Source: Candidatus Brevifilum fermentans
Lineage (GTDB): Bacteria; Chloroflexota; Anaerolineae; Anaerolineales; Villigracilaceae
DNA length: 57,812 bases
Direction: 5' to 3'
NCBI GenBank assembly: GCA_945877125.1
Contig: CAMCQT010000017.1
Span: 1-57,812 of the forward strand
Part shown: positions 1-7,865 of the stretch, in pieces
Layout: the number at the start of each line of letters is the position of its first letter
Numbering within the stretch: position 1 is the stretch's first letter
Notes under the pieces: generated by a model
Seen by the model: only the letters and a program-made list of their open reading frames with translations
The model's database searches: none
Told to the model about the DNA's origin: nothing
Translations under genes and position numbers: made by a program

Positions 1-619
1 TCGGATTGATGGAGGGACTGTAAAGAGTCTTGGTTAGGTTCCAGTCAACCGCCACCCCATCAATGGTCAGGTTTGGAGAGGTAGCTGGAATTGGGGTGCT
101 CCAGGCGGACGCGCCAACGGGCTTAATCTGTCCGCTGGCTGTGTTTGTAAAAGTGACGGGCAGGGTACGCACGTCGTAGCGTACTCTCAAGGCAATCACC
201 GCATCAGCTTGTGAACCGTCCTTGAAATTATTGCTTGTAATGGTAACTACCCCGCCGGTTTCGGATATGGTATATATGCTTCCGCCAGTCCCCGAGACTT
301 TCGACTCTGTTGCCACATAAGTGAACAAGGGGGTTCCGTTGACGGGGTGAATCGGCAGAGTGTCTGTAATTTTCAACTCACCGCAGTCCGTGGTCAGGCT
401 GCTGCACGCAAAATGAATACGATACAGGATGGTGTCGCCAACCTTGGCATTGGTAATATTCCCATCAATCGTTTTGGTCAGGGAAAGCGTCTCCCCGGCT
501 GCCTGTACGTTTTGCGCCGGGACTTGCCCAAGCACCATCCCAAACAATAACACGAAGGCAAATAGACGAAACAAAATGGGTGTTAGTTTGGCTCTAAAAC
601 TGTGAAGAATAATTTGCAT
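1..619 (-). CDS. Secreted DUF11-like repeat protein, C-terminus outside the window
   Basis: The minus strand is open from an ATG at 619 to the window edge (206 codons). AGGAG lies about 7 bases before the ATG. The first ~40 residues form a long signal peptide (Arg/Lys-bearing start, hydrophobic FAFVLLFGMVLG, then a QAAG cleavage-like site). Next comes TLSLTKTIDGNITNAKVGDT followed by a beta-rich stretch with ITDTLP. That is the signature of DUF11 / 'conserved repeat domain' adhesin-like surface proteins, where each repeat starts with a K.v....a..Gd.v.Y pattern. Two Cys (CSSLTTDC) may form a disulfide. The role is probably cell-surface structure. I recognise the repeat style, not an exact family. 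Confidence 0.7.
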   Translation of the reverse strand, partial: MQIILHSFRAKLTPILFRLFAFVLLFGMVLGQVPAQNVQAAGETLSLTKTIDGNITNAKVGDTILYRIHFACSSLTTDCGELKITDTLPIHPVNGTPLFTYVATESKVSGTGGSIYTISETGGVVTITSNNFKDGSQADAVIALRVRYDVRTLPVTFTNTASGQIKPVGASAWSTPIPATSPNLTIDGVAVDWNLTKTLYSPSINP

Positions 620-728
620 TATCCACTCCTCTATGACTAGCGATGAAAATGAATGAAATCGAATTACAAATGTAGACTTAAAAATGACATTATTTATATA
701 AACGAGAATTGAGGGTCTCGGCAAAAAA

Positions 729-791
729 AGACTTCGAAAATCTGTCCTGATGTGCCTAAAATTTATAGGCTGCTAAAGATTTTCGAAGTCT
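729..791. repeat. Compound inverted repeat, relative of the AGACTTCCGAAGTCT palindrome
   Basis: Perfect 15-bp arms AGACTTCGAAAATCT (729-743) and its complement (777-791) enclose an inner 5-bp stem GCCTA/TAGGC (754-758/766-770). The arms resemble the palindrome seen at 5787, 6454 and 55826. It lies upstream of the leftward secreted-protein gene. Confidence 0.7.
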
Positions 792-875
792 GAGACTACT
801 GAGATATTTAATTATTATTCAATTTGACGCGAAAGCGCCTTTCCGAATAATTTTTTCCATATCTTTAAAATAAAA

Positions 876-1003
876 AAAACAGCAAACACCAATACCGGCA
901 CATATGTACATAGACGTATGTGCGTACGGCCGGTTTCGCTGTTTGCTCGCCAACACTTTTTCTCTTAACTAAATAGAGAAAAGCGACCAATGAAAGTGTT
1001 GGG
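876..1003. other. Two adjacent nested stem-loops, unclassified structured DNA/RNA
   Basis: First structure: AAACAGC (877-883) pairs with GCTGTTT (938-944), CCGGC (895-899) with GCCGG (929-933), ACATA (900-904) with TATGT (917-921). Second structure: CCAACACTTT (950-959) pairs with AAAGTGTTGG (993-1002), with inner TTCTCT (960-965)/AGAGAA (975-980). It sits between divergent genes. It matches no riboswitch consensus I know and has no ORF. Confidence 0.5.
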
Positions 1004-1040
1004 TCAACGCATCCGTAAAATCACCTAAAAGTACTATTTT

Positions 1041-1073
1041 TATGAGTATTTTATGAGTATTTTATGAGTGTTT
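1041..1073. repeat. 11-bp tandem repeat, three units
   Basis: TATGAGTATTT occurs at 1041-1051 and 1052-1062, then with one change (TATGAGTGTTT) at 1063-1073. AT-rich and about 200 bp upstream of the histidine kinase gene. Confidence 0.85.
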
Positions 1074-1226
1074 TTAAACAATGTCAATAAAAAAAAACGA
1101 CAATTTTGTAATGTTCTTGTAATACATATTGAATTATCAAAGTTATTCGCTAACGCAACTCTTACACACGTCCGCTCCTTACGGGTGATAAAATAAACAA
1201 AGTAAGAAGTACACAAGTTCCAACAT

Positions 1227-1261
1227 CATCCTTCATCCTTCATCCTTCATCCTTCACCCTT
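1227..1261. repeat. 7-bp tandem repeat CATCCTT, five units, next to a start codon
   Basis: Four perfect CATCCTT units (1227-1254) and one CACCCTT unit end 7 bases before the ATG at 1269. The stretch therefore occupies the presumed 5' leader of the kinase gene, which has no visible Shine-Dalgarno sequence. Confidence 0.85.
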
Positions 1262-1268
1262 TTCCCCC

Positions 1269-2816
1269 ATGCTCCCTTCCAACATGCTTCCCGATTTCCG
1301 CGTTCGTCAACGAGATTATTTGCTTGAAATCTCGCGCCTGCTCACTCAGGAATTAGATCTTGAGAAATTATTGGCGCGCATTTTACGCGTCTCGATTGAA
1401 ATGCTGGCGGGGCAGGCGGGATTAATTGCGCTCAAACAACCCGATGGCTGGCGCGTGACCGCGGCTCATGGAATCGCTCCGGCATTTTTAAGCTACCTGG
1501 CTCCGTTGCTCGCAGAAGAAAAAGTGGGTGAGTTGGATGTGCGTGAACTCAACCGCATGTTAAAGGAACTGACCTACACCGCCAGCATGGGTTTGCTCAA
1601 CGGCACAGGTTTGCCCCTCGCGGCACATGGACAGGTCATTGGCGTCATCTTCATCTTCCGCAACTATGCCGACCTATTCACCCCCAACGACAGAATCCTT
1701 TTGCAATCTTTTGCTGACCAGGCCGCGATTGCCGTGTTCAATGCGCAACTTTATGGACAGGTCACCTACGAGAAGCAGCGCCTCGACGCATTACTTGATT
1801 CTGCCGCAGATGGCATTCTCATTCTTAATGCAGAGCAGGAAGTGGAACGATGCAACCCCGCCTTTGAGAAACTTTACGGTCTTACCCGCGATGAGATTGT
1901 CGGCAAAAAACATGGAGAGATCATCCACTGGAAGAAAGAGCCGCAGGGCATGACCCTCGAAGAATCGGTGGCAAGCGGATGGCCGCTCACGCCCAACGCA
2001 ACTTTATATGTAGAAGGTGACCTCGAAAGACCGCAGCCCGCTCATTTGCCGGTGGGTATCACTTACGCGCCTTTGCTTTCAAGTGAAAATAAACTACGCA
2101 ACGTCTTTGTCAGTGTGCGCGACATTACACACTTTCGCACAGCAGATGAGATCAAGGCGACCTTCATCTCCATTGTCAGCCACGAACTGCGGACGCCGGT
2201 CACGCTCATTAAAGGCTACGCATCCACTCTGCGACGCGATGACGCCAAATGGGATAAAGCCACCATCAGCGATTCGCTCCAGGTTATCGAAGAGGAAGCA
2301 GACCGTTTGTCTAAGATGATCGATGATTTGCTTGACGCATCGCGCTTGCAGGCAGGCGGCCTCAGCTTGAACCAGGCCGATGTCGCCGTAGCCAGCCTGG
2401 CGAAGCGGGTGACCGCGCGTTTTTCATCGCAGGCGCCAAAGCATCACCTCGTCACCGAATTTCCCGAAAACTTCCCCGTCATCATTGGCGATGAAACGCG
2501 CATCGAGCAGGTCATCTCCAATCTGGTTTCAAATGCTTTAAAGTACACATCCAAAGGCGAAATAAAGATCAGCGGCACCGCGCGCCCTGAGCAGGTTATT
2601 ATTTGCGTCAGCGATGAAGGCTCTGGCATTGAAGCCAAAGACCTGCCGCATATTTTTGACCGCTTCTATCGCTCGACAGATGCCGTCAAGCAGACGAAAG
2701 GCGCGGGGCTGGGACTTTACCTGGCGCGCGCAATTGTCGAAGCGCATGGCGGGCGCATCTGGGCTGACCCCAAGCCTGATTCTGGCGCGAGGATTTGTTT
2801 CTCCCTGCCGCGTTAA
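1269..2816 (+). CDS. GAF-PAS sensor histidine kinase
   Basis: 515 residues. There is no membrane segment, so it is probably cytosolic. A GAF domain lies at about 20-160 and a PAS domain at about 170-295 (LDALLDSAADGILILN). The HisKA dimerisation domain carries the phosphoacceptor His305 in FISIVSHELRTP. The ATPase domain shows an N-box NLVSNALKYT, G1 DEGSGI and G2 GAGLGLYLA. It autophosphorylates and would pass phosphate to a response regulator, but none is adjacent, so the partner is unknown. A second ATG at 1284 is possible; neither start has a clear ribosome site, and the 7-bp tandem repeat lies directly upstream. Confidence 0.93.
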   Translation: MLPSNMLPDFRVRQRDYLLEISRLLTQELDLEKLLARILRVSIEMLAGQAGLIALKQPDGWRVTAAHGIAPAFLSYLAPLLAEEKVGELDVRELNRMLKELTYTASMGLLNGTGLPLAAHGQVIGVIFIFRNYADLFTPNDRILLQSFADQAAIAVFNAQLYGQVTYEKQRLDALLDSAADGILILNAEQEVERCNPAFEKLYGLTRDEIVGKKHGEIIHWKKEPQGMTLEESVASGWPLTPNATLYVEGDLERPQPAHLPVGITYAPLLSSENKLRNVFVSVRDITHFRTADEIKATFISIVSHELRTPVTLIKGYASTLRRDDAKWDKATISDSLQVIEEEADRLSKMIDDLLDASRLQAGGLSLNQADVAVASLAKRVTARFSSQAPKHHLVTEFPENFPVIIGDETRIEQVISNLVSNALKYTSKGEIKISGTARPEQVIICVSDEGSGIEAKDLPHIFDRFYRSTDAVKQTKGAGLGLYLARAIVEAHGGRIWADPKPDSGARICFSLPR

Positions 2817-2896
2817 ACCAGATGGTAAAATAATCCACTTTCTTAATTCATAAAGTTGTAGTCCAAAATCTAAATTCATAAATCGGAAATCAACCC

Positions 2897-4252
2897 ATGT
2901 CACAAACTCAAATTTCTTGCCCCCGCTGTAGACAAATAATTCCCGCCAACGTTGAACAACTTTTCGACGTGACCCATGAACCCGCATCCAAGCAGCGCTT
3001 GATGAGCGGACAATCAAACCATGCCCATTGCCCGCACTGCGGATACGAGGGACGTCTCGCCACCCCAGTCATCTACCACGACAACGAGAAGGAACTTTTG
3101 CTGACTTTCTTCCCGCCTGAATTGGGACTGCCTCTCAATGAACAGGAAAAAATGATGGGACCGTTGATCAAACAGGTCGTAGACCGATTGCCTCCTGAAA
3201 AACGCAAAGGTTATTTATTTAATCCGCAGGCTAACTTTACCTACGAATCAATGCTGGAAACCATCTTGAACAAGGACGGCATTTCCTCCGAAATGATCAA
3301 GGCCCAGCAGGAACGTGTGACGCTGATCGAAAAACTGATCCAGATGACCTCGCCAGATGCGCGCCTGGAATTGATCAAACAAAATGAAAAAACCATTGAC
3401 GAGCAATTTTTTGGCTTGTTCAGCCGCATCGCGCAAAACGCCATGCAAAGCGGACAGGAACCGATTGCGCGCGCGTTGATCGAATTGCAAAAGCAACTGC
3501 TCGAAGAGACCGCCTTTGGTCGTCAGCTAAAGGAATCTGTCGGCGAAGTAGAAGCCGCCACAAAGGTACTGCAAGAAGCGGGGCAGAGCCTCAATCGTGA
3601 GAAACTGCTGGAGTTCGTGCTCGAAGCCAAGAGCGATGCCCGCATCCGCGCGTATGTTTCACTGGCGCGCGGTGGCATGGACTATACCTTCTTGCAGAGT
3701 TTGAGCGAGAAGATCGAGAAAGCCGAAGGCGAGGAAAAAGCCAGACTCGAATCCATCCGCGAGAAAGTGCTGGGATTTATCGCCGAAGTGGACAAGCAAA
3801 TGGAAGCGCGCTTCAAGCAGTCCCAGGATTTTATCGAGACTCTTCTTGAACAGGAAGATGTGGAAAAAGCCACACGCGAAAATATCGACGGCTTTACGCA
3901 GGATTCTGTGGAAGTGGTCAATCAACTTTTGCGCCAGGCTTCTGAGAAGAACGATTATGCGCGCATGGGCAAGCTGCAGAAAATGGCGCAGGTCTTGCAG
4001 GAAGCCAGCGCGCCTCCGCCAGAAATTGCATTCGTTGAACAGTTGCTGCAAGCGCCCGATGATGCCGGTGTTGTGCAAATGCTGAAAGACAACGACGCGA
4101 TGGTCAACCAGCAATTCCTCGAAGCCCTCAGCGGATTGGTCGCCCAAATGGAAGCGCAAGGTGAGAACCCCGAAGCCAAAGCCATGGGCGAGAGACTCGG
4201 TGAGATTTATAAAACAACTTTGAAGTATTCGATGAAGAAGAATATGGGGTAG
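2897..4252 (+). CDS. CpXC domain protein with long helical tail
   Basis: 451 residues. The N-terminal ~130 residues match the CpXC domain: two zinc-ribbon-like pairs CPRC (Cys8, Cys11) and CPHC (Cys45, Cys48), then LLLTFFPPELGLPLNEQE. The rest is highly charged, Glu/Lys/Gln-rich and predicted helical with coiled-coil stretches. The function of CpXC proteins is not established; metal binding is inferred from the cysteines. The gene follows the kinase by 80 bp on the same strand and ends before a strong terminator, so the two may be co-transcribed. Confidence 0.8.
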   Translation: MSQTQISCPRCRQIIPANVEQLFDVTHEPASKQRLMSGQSNHAHCPHCGYEGRLATPVIYHDNEKELLLTFFPPELGLPLNEQEKMMGPLIKQVVDRLPPEKRKGYLFNPQANFTYESMLETILNKDGISSEMIKAQQERVTLIEKLIQMTSPDARLELIKQNEKTIDEQFFGLFSRIAQNAMQSGQEPIARALIELQKQLLEETAFGRQLKESVGEVEAATKVLQEAGQSLNREKLLEFVLEAKSDARIRAYVSLARGGMDYTFLQSLSEKIEKAEGEEKARLESIREKVLGFIAEVDKQMEARFKQSQDFIETLLEQEDVEKATRENIDGFTQDSVEVVNQLLRQASEKNDYARMGKLQKMAQVLQEASAPPPEIAFVEQLLQAPDDAGVVQMLKDNDAMVNQQFLEALSGLVAQMEAQGENPEAKAMGERLGEIYKTTLKYSMKKNMG

Positions 4253-4284
4253 GGGAGTAAAAAGGAAAAAAGTAAGAAGTAAAA

Positions 4285-4324
4285 AGAGACAGTCACCTGT
4301 GTCAGAGGGTGGCTGTCTCTTTTT
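4285..4324 (+). terminator. Intrinsic terminator, GTGACAGTCACC-type hairpin
   Basis: AGAGACAGTCACC (4285-4297) pairs with GGTGGCTGTCTCT (4308-4320, one G-T pair), followed by a T run. The core is the same palindrome seen at 30099-30137 and 50776-50806. Confidence 0.85.
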
Positions 4325-4372
4325 GTAACTGAATTGGAGCGCATTTTTTAGTCCGCTTTAGCGGGCTTTGTT

Positions 4373-4744
4373 CTACGCCTGAATTTTGATGGCGGTATAT
4401 TTTGCTCCGCCGCGCAGCCTGCCGAGGAATCCAAATATGTGGAACATGATTCCATATTTTTTCTTCATCAATTTTTCAAGGTCGCTGATGGCTTCGGGCG
4501 CTTCGTTTGTTTGGGCGTGGGCGGTGATCCACTCGCCGAGGACTTCGCCAGATGAGGTGCAGGGCGCAATGCGGACGGCGCCGTTGTTGCGAATCCGCTT
4601 GGCTTTGCCAGCATTTGCCTGAGTCCAGACGAAAAATGTTTCTCCGTCTTGCACAAACCAAACGGGAGTTTTGATCGCCTGTCCATTTTTGCGGACGGTT
4701 TCGATGTTCAAATAATTTTGCTTTTGAAATTGGTTGAGTGTCAT
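4373..4744 (-). CDS. PPOX-class (F420/flavin-dependent) oxidoreductase-like protein
   Basis: 123 residues, the size of single-domain split-barrel PNPOx-like proteins. It shows the typical start in which a Tyr/Leu-rich strand is followed by NGQAIKTPVWFVQDGETFFV, then AGKAKRIRNNGAVRIAPC and a GEVLGEWI strand. This matches F420-dependent PPOX proteins of the Rv2061 type, which reduce small substrates or bind flavin/F420. The substrate cannot be told. It is the last gene of the leftward run, separated from the hydrolase by a double-hairpin repeat. Confidence 0.75.
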   Translation of the reverse strand: MTLNQFQKQNYLNIETVRKNGQAIKTPVWFVQDGETFFVWTQANAGKAKRIRNNGAVRIAPCTSSGEVLGEWITAHAQTNEAPEAISDLEKLMKKKYGIMFHIFGFLGRLRGGAKYTAIKIQA

Positions 4745-4767
4745 TTTATTTCCTTTTCAATTTTGGA

Positions 4768-4822
4768 GTCCAGAAGTTCTACTTCTGGACTTTTGCAAGT
4801 ATCCGCAAGTAGAACTTGCGGA
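4768..4822. repeat. Two adjacent short palindromes
   Basis: GTCCAGAAGT/ACTTCTGGAC (4768-4777/4781-4790) and TCCGCAAGT/ACTTGCGGA (4802-4810/4814-4822), each with a 3-base loop. They fill the gap between two leftward genes. Confidence 0.8.
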
Positions 4823-4829
4823 CTCCGTG

Positions 4830-5843
4830 TTATTTTTTTGTGGCAAGAAAATCAATCACCGCCTGCATAAATTCTGCGGGGCGTTCTTCTTGCGGAAAAT
4901 GTCCGCATTGCGGGATGATGACCAGCGCCGCGTTTGCAATTTCACCCGCCAGTTGAACCGATTGCTCGGTTGGCACAATGCGGTCGTCGTCGCCTGTGAT
5001 GACCAGCACGGGCAGATTCAGTTCGGGCAGGCGTTGAGCCAGTCCGCTTTCGCTGCTGGCGGCGGTTAATTCCCAGAGCGCCTTGTCCCAATTTTCCACG
5101 TTGAGCGGATTCATATAGCCCGCCATGATTTCTGGCGTCACTTTGCTGGGGTCGTGGTAGGCGAGCCTGACAATTCCTGGAACCTGCGCTTGCAGTTGCC
5201 GCGCAATCAATTGTCCGAGATGTTTCATCTGCGGCGTGCCAAACAGCGGACGGATAAACGCGGGCGCGCCGCCGCCTGCATAGACGGCTGGGTCAACCAG
5301 AATTAGGCTTTGGATACGCTGTGGGTATTTCAACGCGGTCAGCAGTGAAATTGTCCCGCCCGCCGAGTTGCCAACCAGAATCGCCCGCTCCACGTTGAGC
5401 GCATCCATCAAGCCGATGACCAGTTCTGCTTGCGAGTTTTGGCTGTACGGATTTTCTCCCGTCCATTCCAGCGGACGTTCGGTCAAGCCGAAGGCGGGTC
5501 GGTCGTAGGCGATGACTGTGCCAAGTTCGGCAAGCGGCTCGACCACTTCGCGCCACGCAAACAAGTTTGCGCCGAAGCCGTGCAGCAAAATAAAAGTCGG
5601 TTGTCCTGTGCCGTACATTTTGTAGTGGACGTTGATTCCGTTCACTTCCACAAAGCGGCTGTCGGCGTCTGTCAATTCTTCGATGGGGATGGTATTTTCC
5701 AGCGGCGGCACGGGGATGAGGAAGGGGACAACCAACGCCAGAACAAGAATGACCGCCAGCGTAATTCCCAGCCCGCGTAATATTTGAGACTTCCGAAGTC
5801 TCGAAGACTTCGGAAGTCTGGATGCCAATTTTTTTTTCATCAT
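4830..5843 (-). CDS. Membrane-anchored alpha/beta hydrolase
   Basis: 337 residues from the ATG at 5843, which overlaps the photolyase stop as ATGA and implies translational coupling. An upstream in-frame extension lies inside the photolyase gene and is rejected. Residues ~22-45 form one membrane segment (LGITLAVILVLALVVPFL). The hydrolase fold follows: oxyanion HGFGA, nucleophile elbow GNSAGG (Ser), GDDDRIVP acid and CGHFPQEE with the catalytic His. The substrate is unknown. The basic stretch before the membrane segment (ASRLPKSSRLRKS) is encoded by a 33-bp double palindrome (5787-5819), so a mobile repeat has become coding sequence. Confidence 0.85.
   Translation of the reverse strand: MMKKKLASRLPKSSRLRKSQILRGLGITLAVILVLALVVPFLIPVPPLENTIPIEELTDADSRFVEVNGINVHYKMYGTGQPTFILLHGFGANLFAWREVVEPLAELGTVIAYDRPAFGLTERPLEWTGENPYSQNSQAELVIGLMDALNVERAILVGNSAGGTISLLTALKYPQRIQSLILVDPAVYAGGGAPAFIRPLFGTPQMKHLGQLIARQLQAQVPGIVRLAYHDPSKVTPEIMAGYMNPLNVENWDKALWELTAASSESGLAQRLPELNLPVLVITGDDDRIVPTEQSVQLAGEIANAALVIIPQCGHFPQEERPAEFMQAVIDFLATKK
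5787..5819. repeat. Double AGACTTCCGAAGTCT palindrome inside a gene
   Basis: AGACTTCCGAAGTCT (5787-5801) and its complement AGACTTCGGAAGTCT (5805-5819) are separated by CGA. Each arm is itself nearly palindromic. Length 33 keeps the hydrolase frame open. Confidence 0.9.
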
Positions 5844-7210
5844 TGTGCCCACTCTTTTGAAAGTTGATATGCCCGCATCGTTCTTTCTTTGACGATGCTG
5901 CGATCCACGATGGGTTTTTCTGGATAGCCGTCTACTTTGATTCCCTTTTCCCACGGGGCGTGAATTTCTTTTGAGTTCAATCCGCGCAACTCTGGAACCC
6001 ACTTGCGGATGTAATCTCCGTTCGGGTCAAATTTTGCGCTTTGCAAAATGGGATTGAAAATGCGAAAGTATGGCGCGGCGTCGGTGCCTGTGCCTGCGGT
6101 CCATTGCCAGCCGCCGTTGTTGATGGCTGGGTCGCCGTCGAGCAGATTTTCCATGAACCAGGCTTCGCCCCAGCGCCAGTCAATCAGCAAATCCTTGACC
6201 AAAAAAGATGCGACAATCATGCGCGCGCGGTTGTGCATCCAGCCCGTTTCTTTGAGTTGGCGCATGGCGGCATCCACGATGGGCATGCCTGTGCGCCCGT
6301 TTTTCCACGCGGTGAATTCGGATTCGTCATTTCGCCAGGGGATGTTCGCCAGCGATTTGTTGAACGCAGTTTTTGCGACATGCGGGAAGTGATATAAAAT
6401 TTGAATGTAGAACTCGCGCCAGATCAGTTCGTTGAGCCAGACTTGCGAACCTAAGACTTCGGAATTCTTAGAGACTTCCGAAGAGACTTCCGAAGTCTGT
6501 TTTGCGGCGTGGACGGCTTGGCGTAACCCGACCATGCCAAACCTGATGTATGGTGACAAAGATGATGTGCCGTCCAAGTCCATGCGGTTGCGGGTGTCTG
6601 AGTAATTGGTAATTGGGTAATTGGTAAATTGGGTTAGGCGGTGTTGGGCTTCTGCTTCACCTGCGGGGAAGAGGGGATTGGTTTCGTAGGCGGGCAGGGG
6701 TTCTGAAAAAATATTTTCGGGTGTGCTGATATTTTCTGGGGCGGGGAGCAGATGAATCACTGTCAGCAGGGATTTCCAGACTTTCGAATAGGGTGTGTAA
6801 ATGGTGTATGGTTTGCCATCTGCCTTTTTGACGAATTCGGGATGGTGAACTGTTTGTCCGAGAATCAGTTGCAACGGAAGTTGGCTTGCAATTTGCGCGT
6901 CGCGTTTGCGGGCGTAGGGGGTGTAATCCTCTTCGGCGAAGATGGTGGCGGCGTTGGTTTCTTGGATCAGCTGGCGCAGGACATCCGCGGGTTTGCCTGT
7001 GCGGATGACGAGATATGATCCGCGCGTTTGTAGATTTTTGTGGAGAGACGAAAGTCCTTCGTACAGAAAACTCTGTCGGCGCGGAGATTGAGAGGAAAAG
7101 GCTGGGTCGAGGATAAAGACTGGGATGACGTCACCAACCATCAGCGCGGCATGAAGCGTTGGGTTATCGGTCAGTCTTAAGTCGCGGCGAATCCACCAGA
7201 TCGAGGTCAT
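5840..7210 (-). CDS. phrB: Deoxyribodipyrimidine photolyase, class I CPD type
   Basis: 456 residues; splits cyclobutane pyrimidine dimers using blue light and FADH-. The N-terminal antenna-binding domain starts MTSIWWIRRDLRLTDNPTL. The helical FAD domain shows LDGTSSLSPYIRFG, WLNELIWREFY, GRTGMPIVDAAMRQL, MHNRARM and GGWQWTAGTGTDAAPYF. An insertion of 15 codons (6454-6498, reading TSEVSSEVSKNSEVL on the protein) lies between the FAD motif and WLNELIWREFY. It is made of three degenerate AGACTTCCGAAGTCT palindromes. The start overlaps the upstream gene stop by 4 bases and the stop overlaps the next start, so expression is coupled. A link to the nearby carotenoid locus in light defence is inference. 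Confidence 0.95.
   Translation of the reverse strand: MTSIWWIRRDLRLTDNPTLHAALMVGDVIPVFILDPAFSSQSPRRQSFLYEGLSSLHKNLQTRGSYLVIRTGKPADVLRQLIQETNAATIFAEEDYTPYARKRDAQIASQLPLQLILGQTVHHPEFVKKADGKPYTIYTPYSKVWKSLLTVIHLLPAPENISTPENIFSEPLPAYETNPLFPAGEAEAQHRLTQFTNYPITNYSDTRNRMDLDGTSSLSPYIRFGMVGLRQAVHAAKQTSEVSSEVSKNSEVLGSQVWLNELIWREFYIQILYHFPHVAKTAFNKSLANIPWRNDESEFTAWKNGRTGMPIVDAAMRQLKETGWMHNRARMIVASFLVKDLLIDWRWGEAWFMENLLDGDPAINNGGWQWTAGTGTDAAPYFRIFNPILQSAKFDPNGDYIRKWVPELRGLNSKEIHAPWEKGIKVDGYPEKPIVDRSIVKERTMRAYQLSKEWAQ
6454..6498. repeat. Three degenerate palindromes inserted in the photolyase gene
   Basis: Copies at 6454-6468 (AGACTTCGGAATTCT), 6472-6483 (truncated) and 6484-6498 (perfect AGACTTCCGAAGTCT). 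Total 45 bp, in frame. Confidence 0.85.
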
Positions 7211-7815
7211 GCAATTTCCTTGTTATTAATTTCAAGTTTGATTTTGTTGGCGCGGTCTATCGTCAACTTACCGGTGTTGCCTTGGTTGTCGTTGAAGTTT
7301 AGAAATCCATAGGCGCGGATGCGGGTTCGCCCAATCAGTGAAAGCGCGAGTTCGCTGGTGAGGATGCCTGTCAGGTCGGCGGAGTAACTGCCCGATTTGA
7401 AATTGAATTTTGACGGCGCGGGCATACCCAATCCGCGCAAACCGATGGTCGTGCCTGTGATCTCTTCGCGCCCCGAGAAAATATCTCCATGAGGCATGGT
7501 TGCAGAATAGGAAATTAAATACGTTGGCGAACTGGCTTCAAGTTTTGCCCAGACCTGCGCGCCTGTTATTGGGTCTGCTTCGGAGATTTCCGCGCCGACG
7601 GAGTTGAATTGCGGTTGATAATAGGCGCGCCCGAAGGATGTTGAAGATGTGACGGCATACATCGCGATTTTTGCAAGCGCTTCATCTGTTTTGTTGGCTG
7701 AAATTAATTCAGGGACAGGCATGAGTAACTGCGTTTTGTGCATACGGCGCACCACGTAGCCAAGCAGGGTGATGCCTGCGGGGGGCAGTTCGTAGCGGAT
7801 GATGCTGTCAGACAT
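7207..7815 (-). CDS. Conserved hypothetical protein upstream of photolyase
   Basis: 202 residues with no signal peptide or membrane segment. I do not recognise the family. It is beta-rich in its second half (SGSYSADLTGILTSELALSL), with a helical N-terminal part, and carries no obvious catalytic motif. The stop overlaps the photolyase start (ATGA), so the two are translated together. RBS: GGAGT before the ATG. Confidence 0.7.
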   Translation of the reverse strand: MSDSIIRYELPPAGITLLGYVVRRMHKTQLLMPVPELISANKTDEALAKIAMYAVTSSTSFGRAYYQPQFNSVGAEISEADPITGAQVWAKLEASSPTYLISYSATMPHGDIFSGREEITGTTIGLRGLGMPAPSKFNFKSGSYSADLTGILTSELALSLIGRTRIRAYGFLNFNDNQGNTGKLTIDRANKIKLEINNKEIA

Positions 7816-7865
7816 GATTCAACTCCTTTGACGGAATCAACTAAAAGTTAAGCGTGAGGCGCTTC

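Noticed and set aside
347-550. Plus-strand reading frame of 67 codons near the left edge
   Set aside because: It lies antisense to the clear signal-peptide-bearing secreted protein (1-619, minus) and has no ribosome site or recognisable motif.
876-1003. Known riboswitch such as cyclic-di-GMP or cobalamin type
   Set aside because: The conserved boxes of those classes are absent; only generic stem-loops are visible.
950-1004. attC (integron) recombination site
   Set aside because: GTTGGGT fits one core half but the matching half (CGCCAAC) does not fit RYYYAAC, and there is no integrase or cassette gene.
2538-3017. Minus-strand frame across the kinase end and the CpXC start
   Set aside because: It overlaps two well-supported plus-strand genes and shows no domain.
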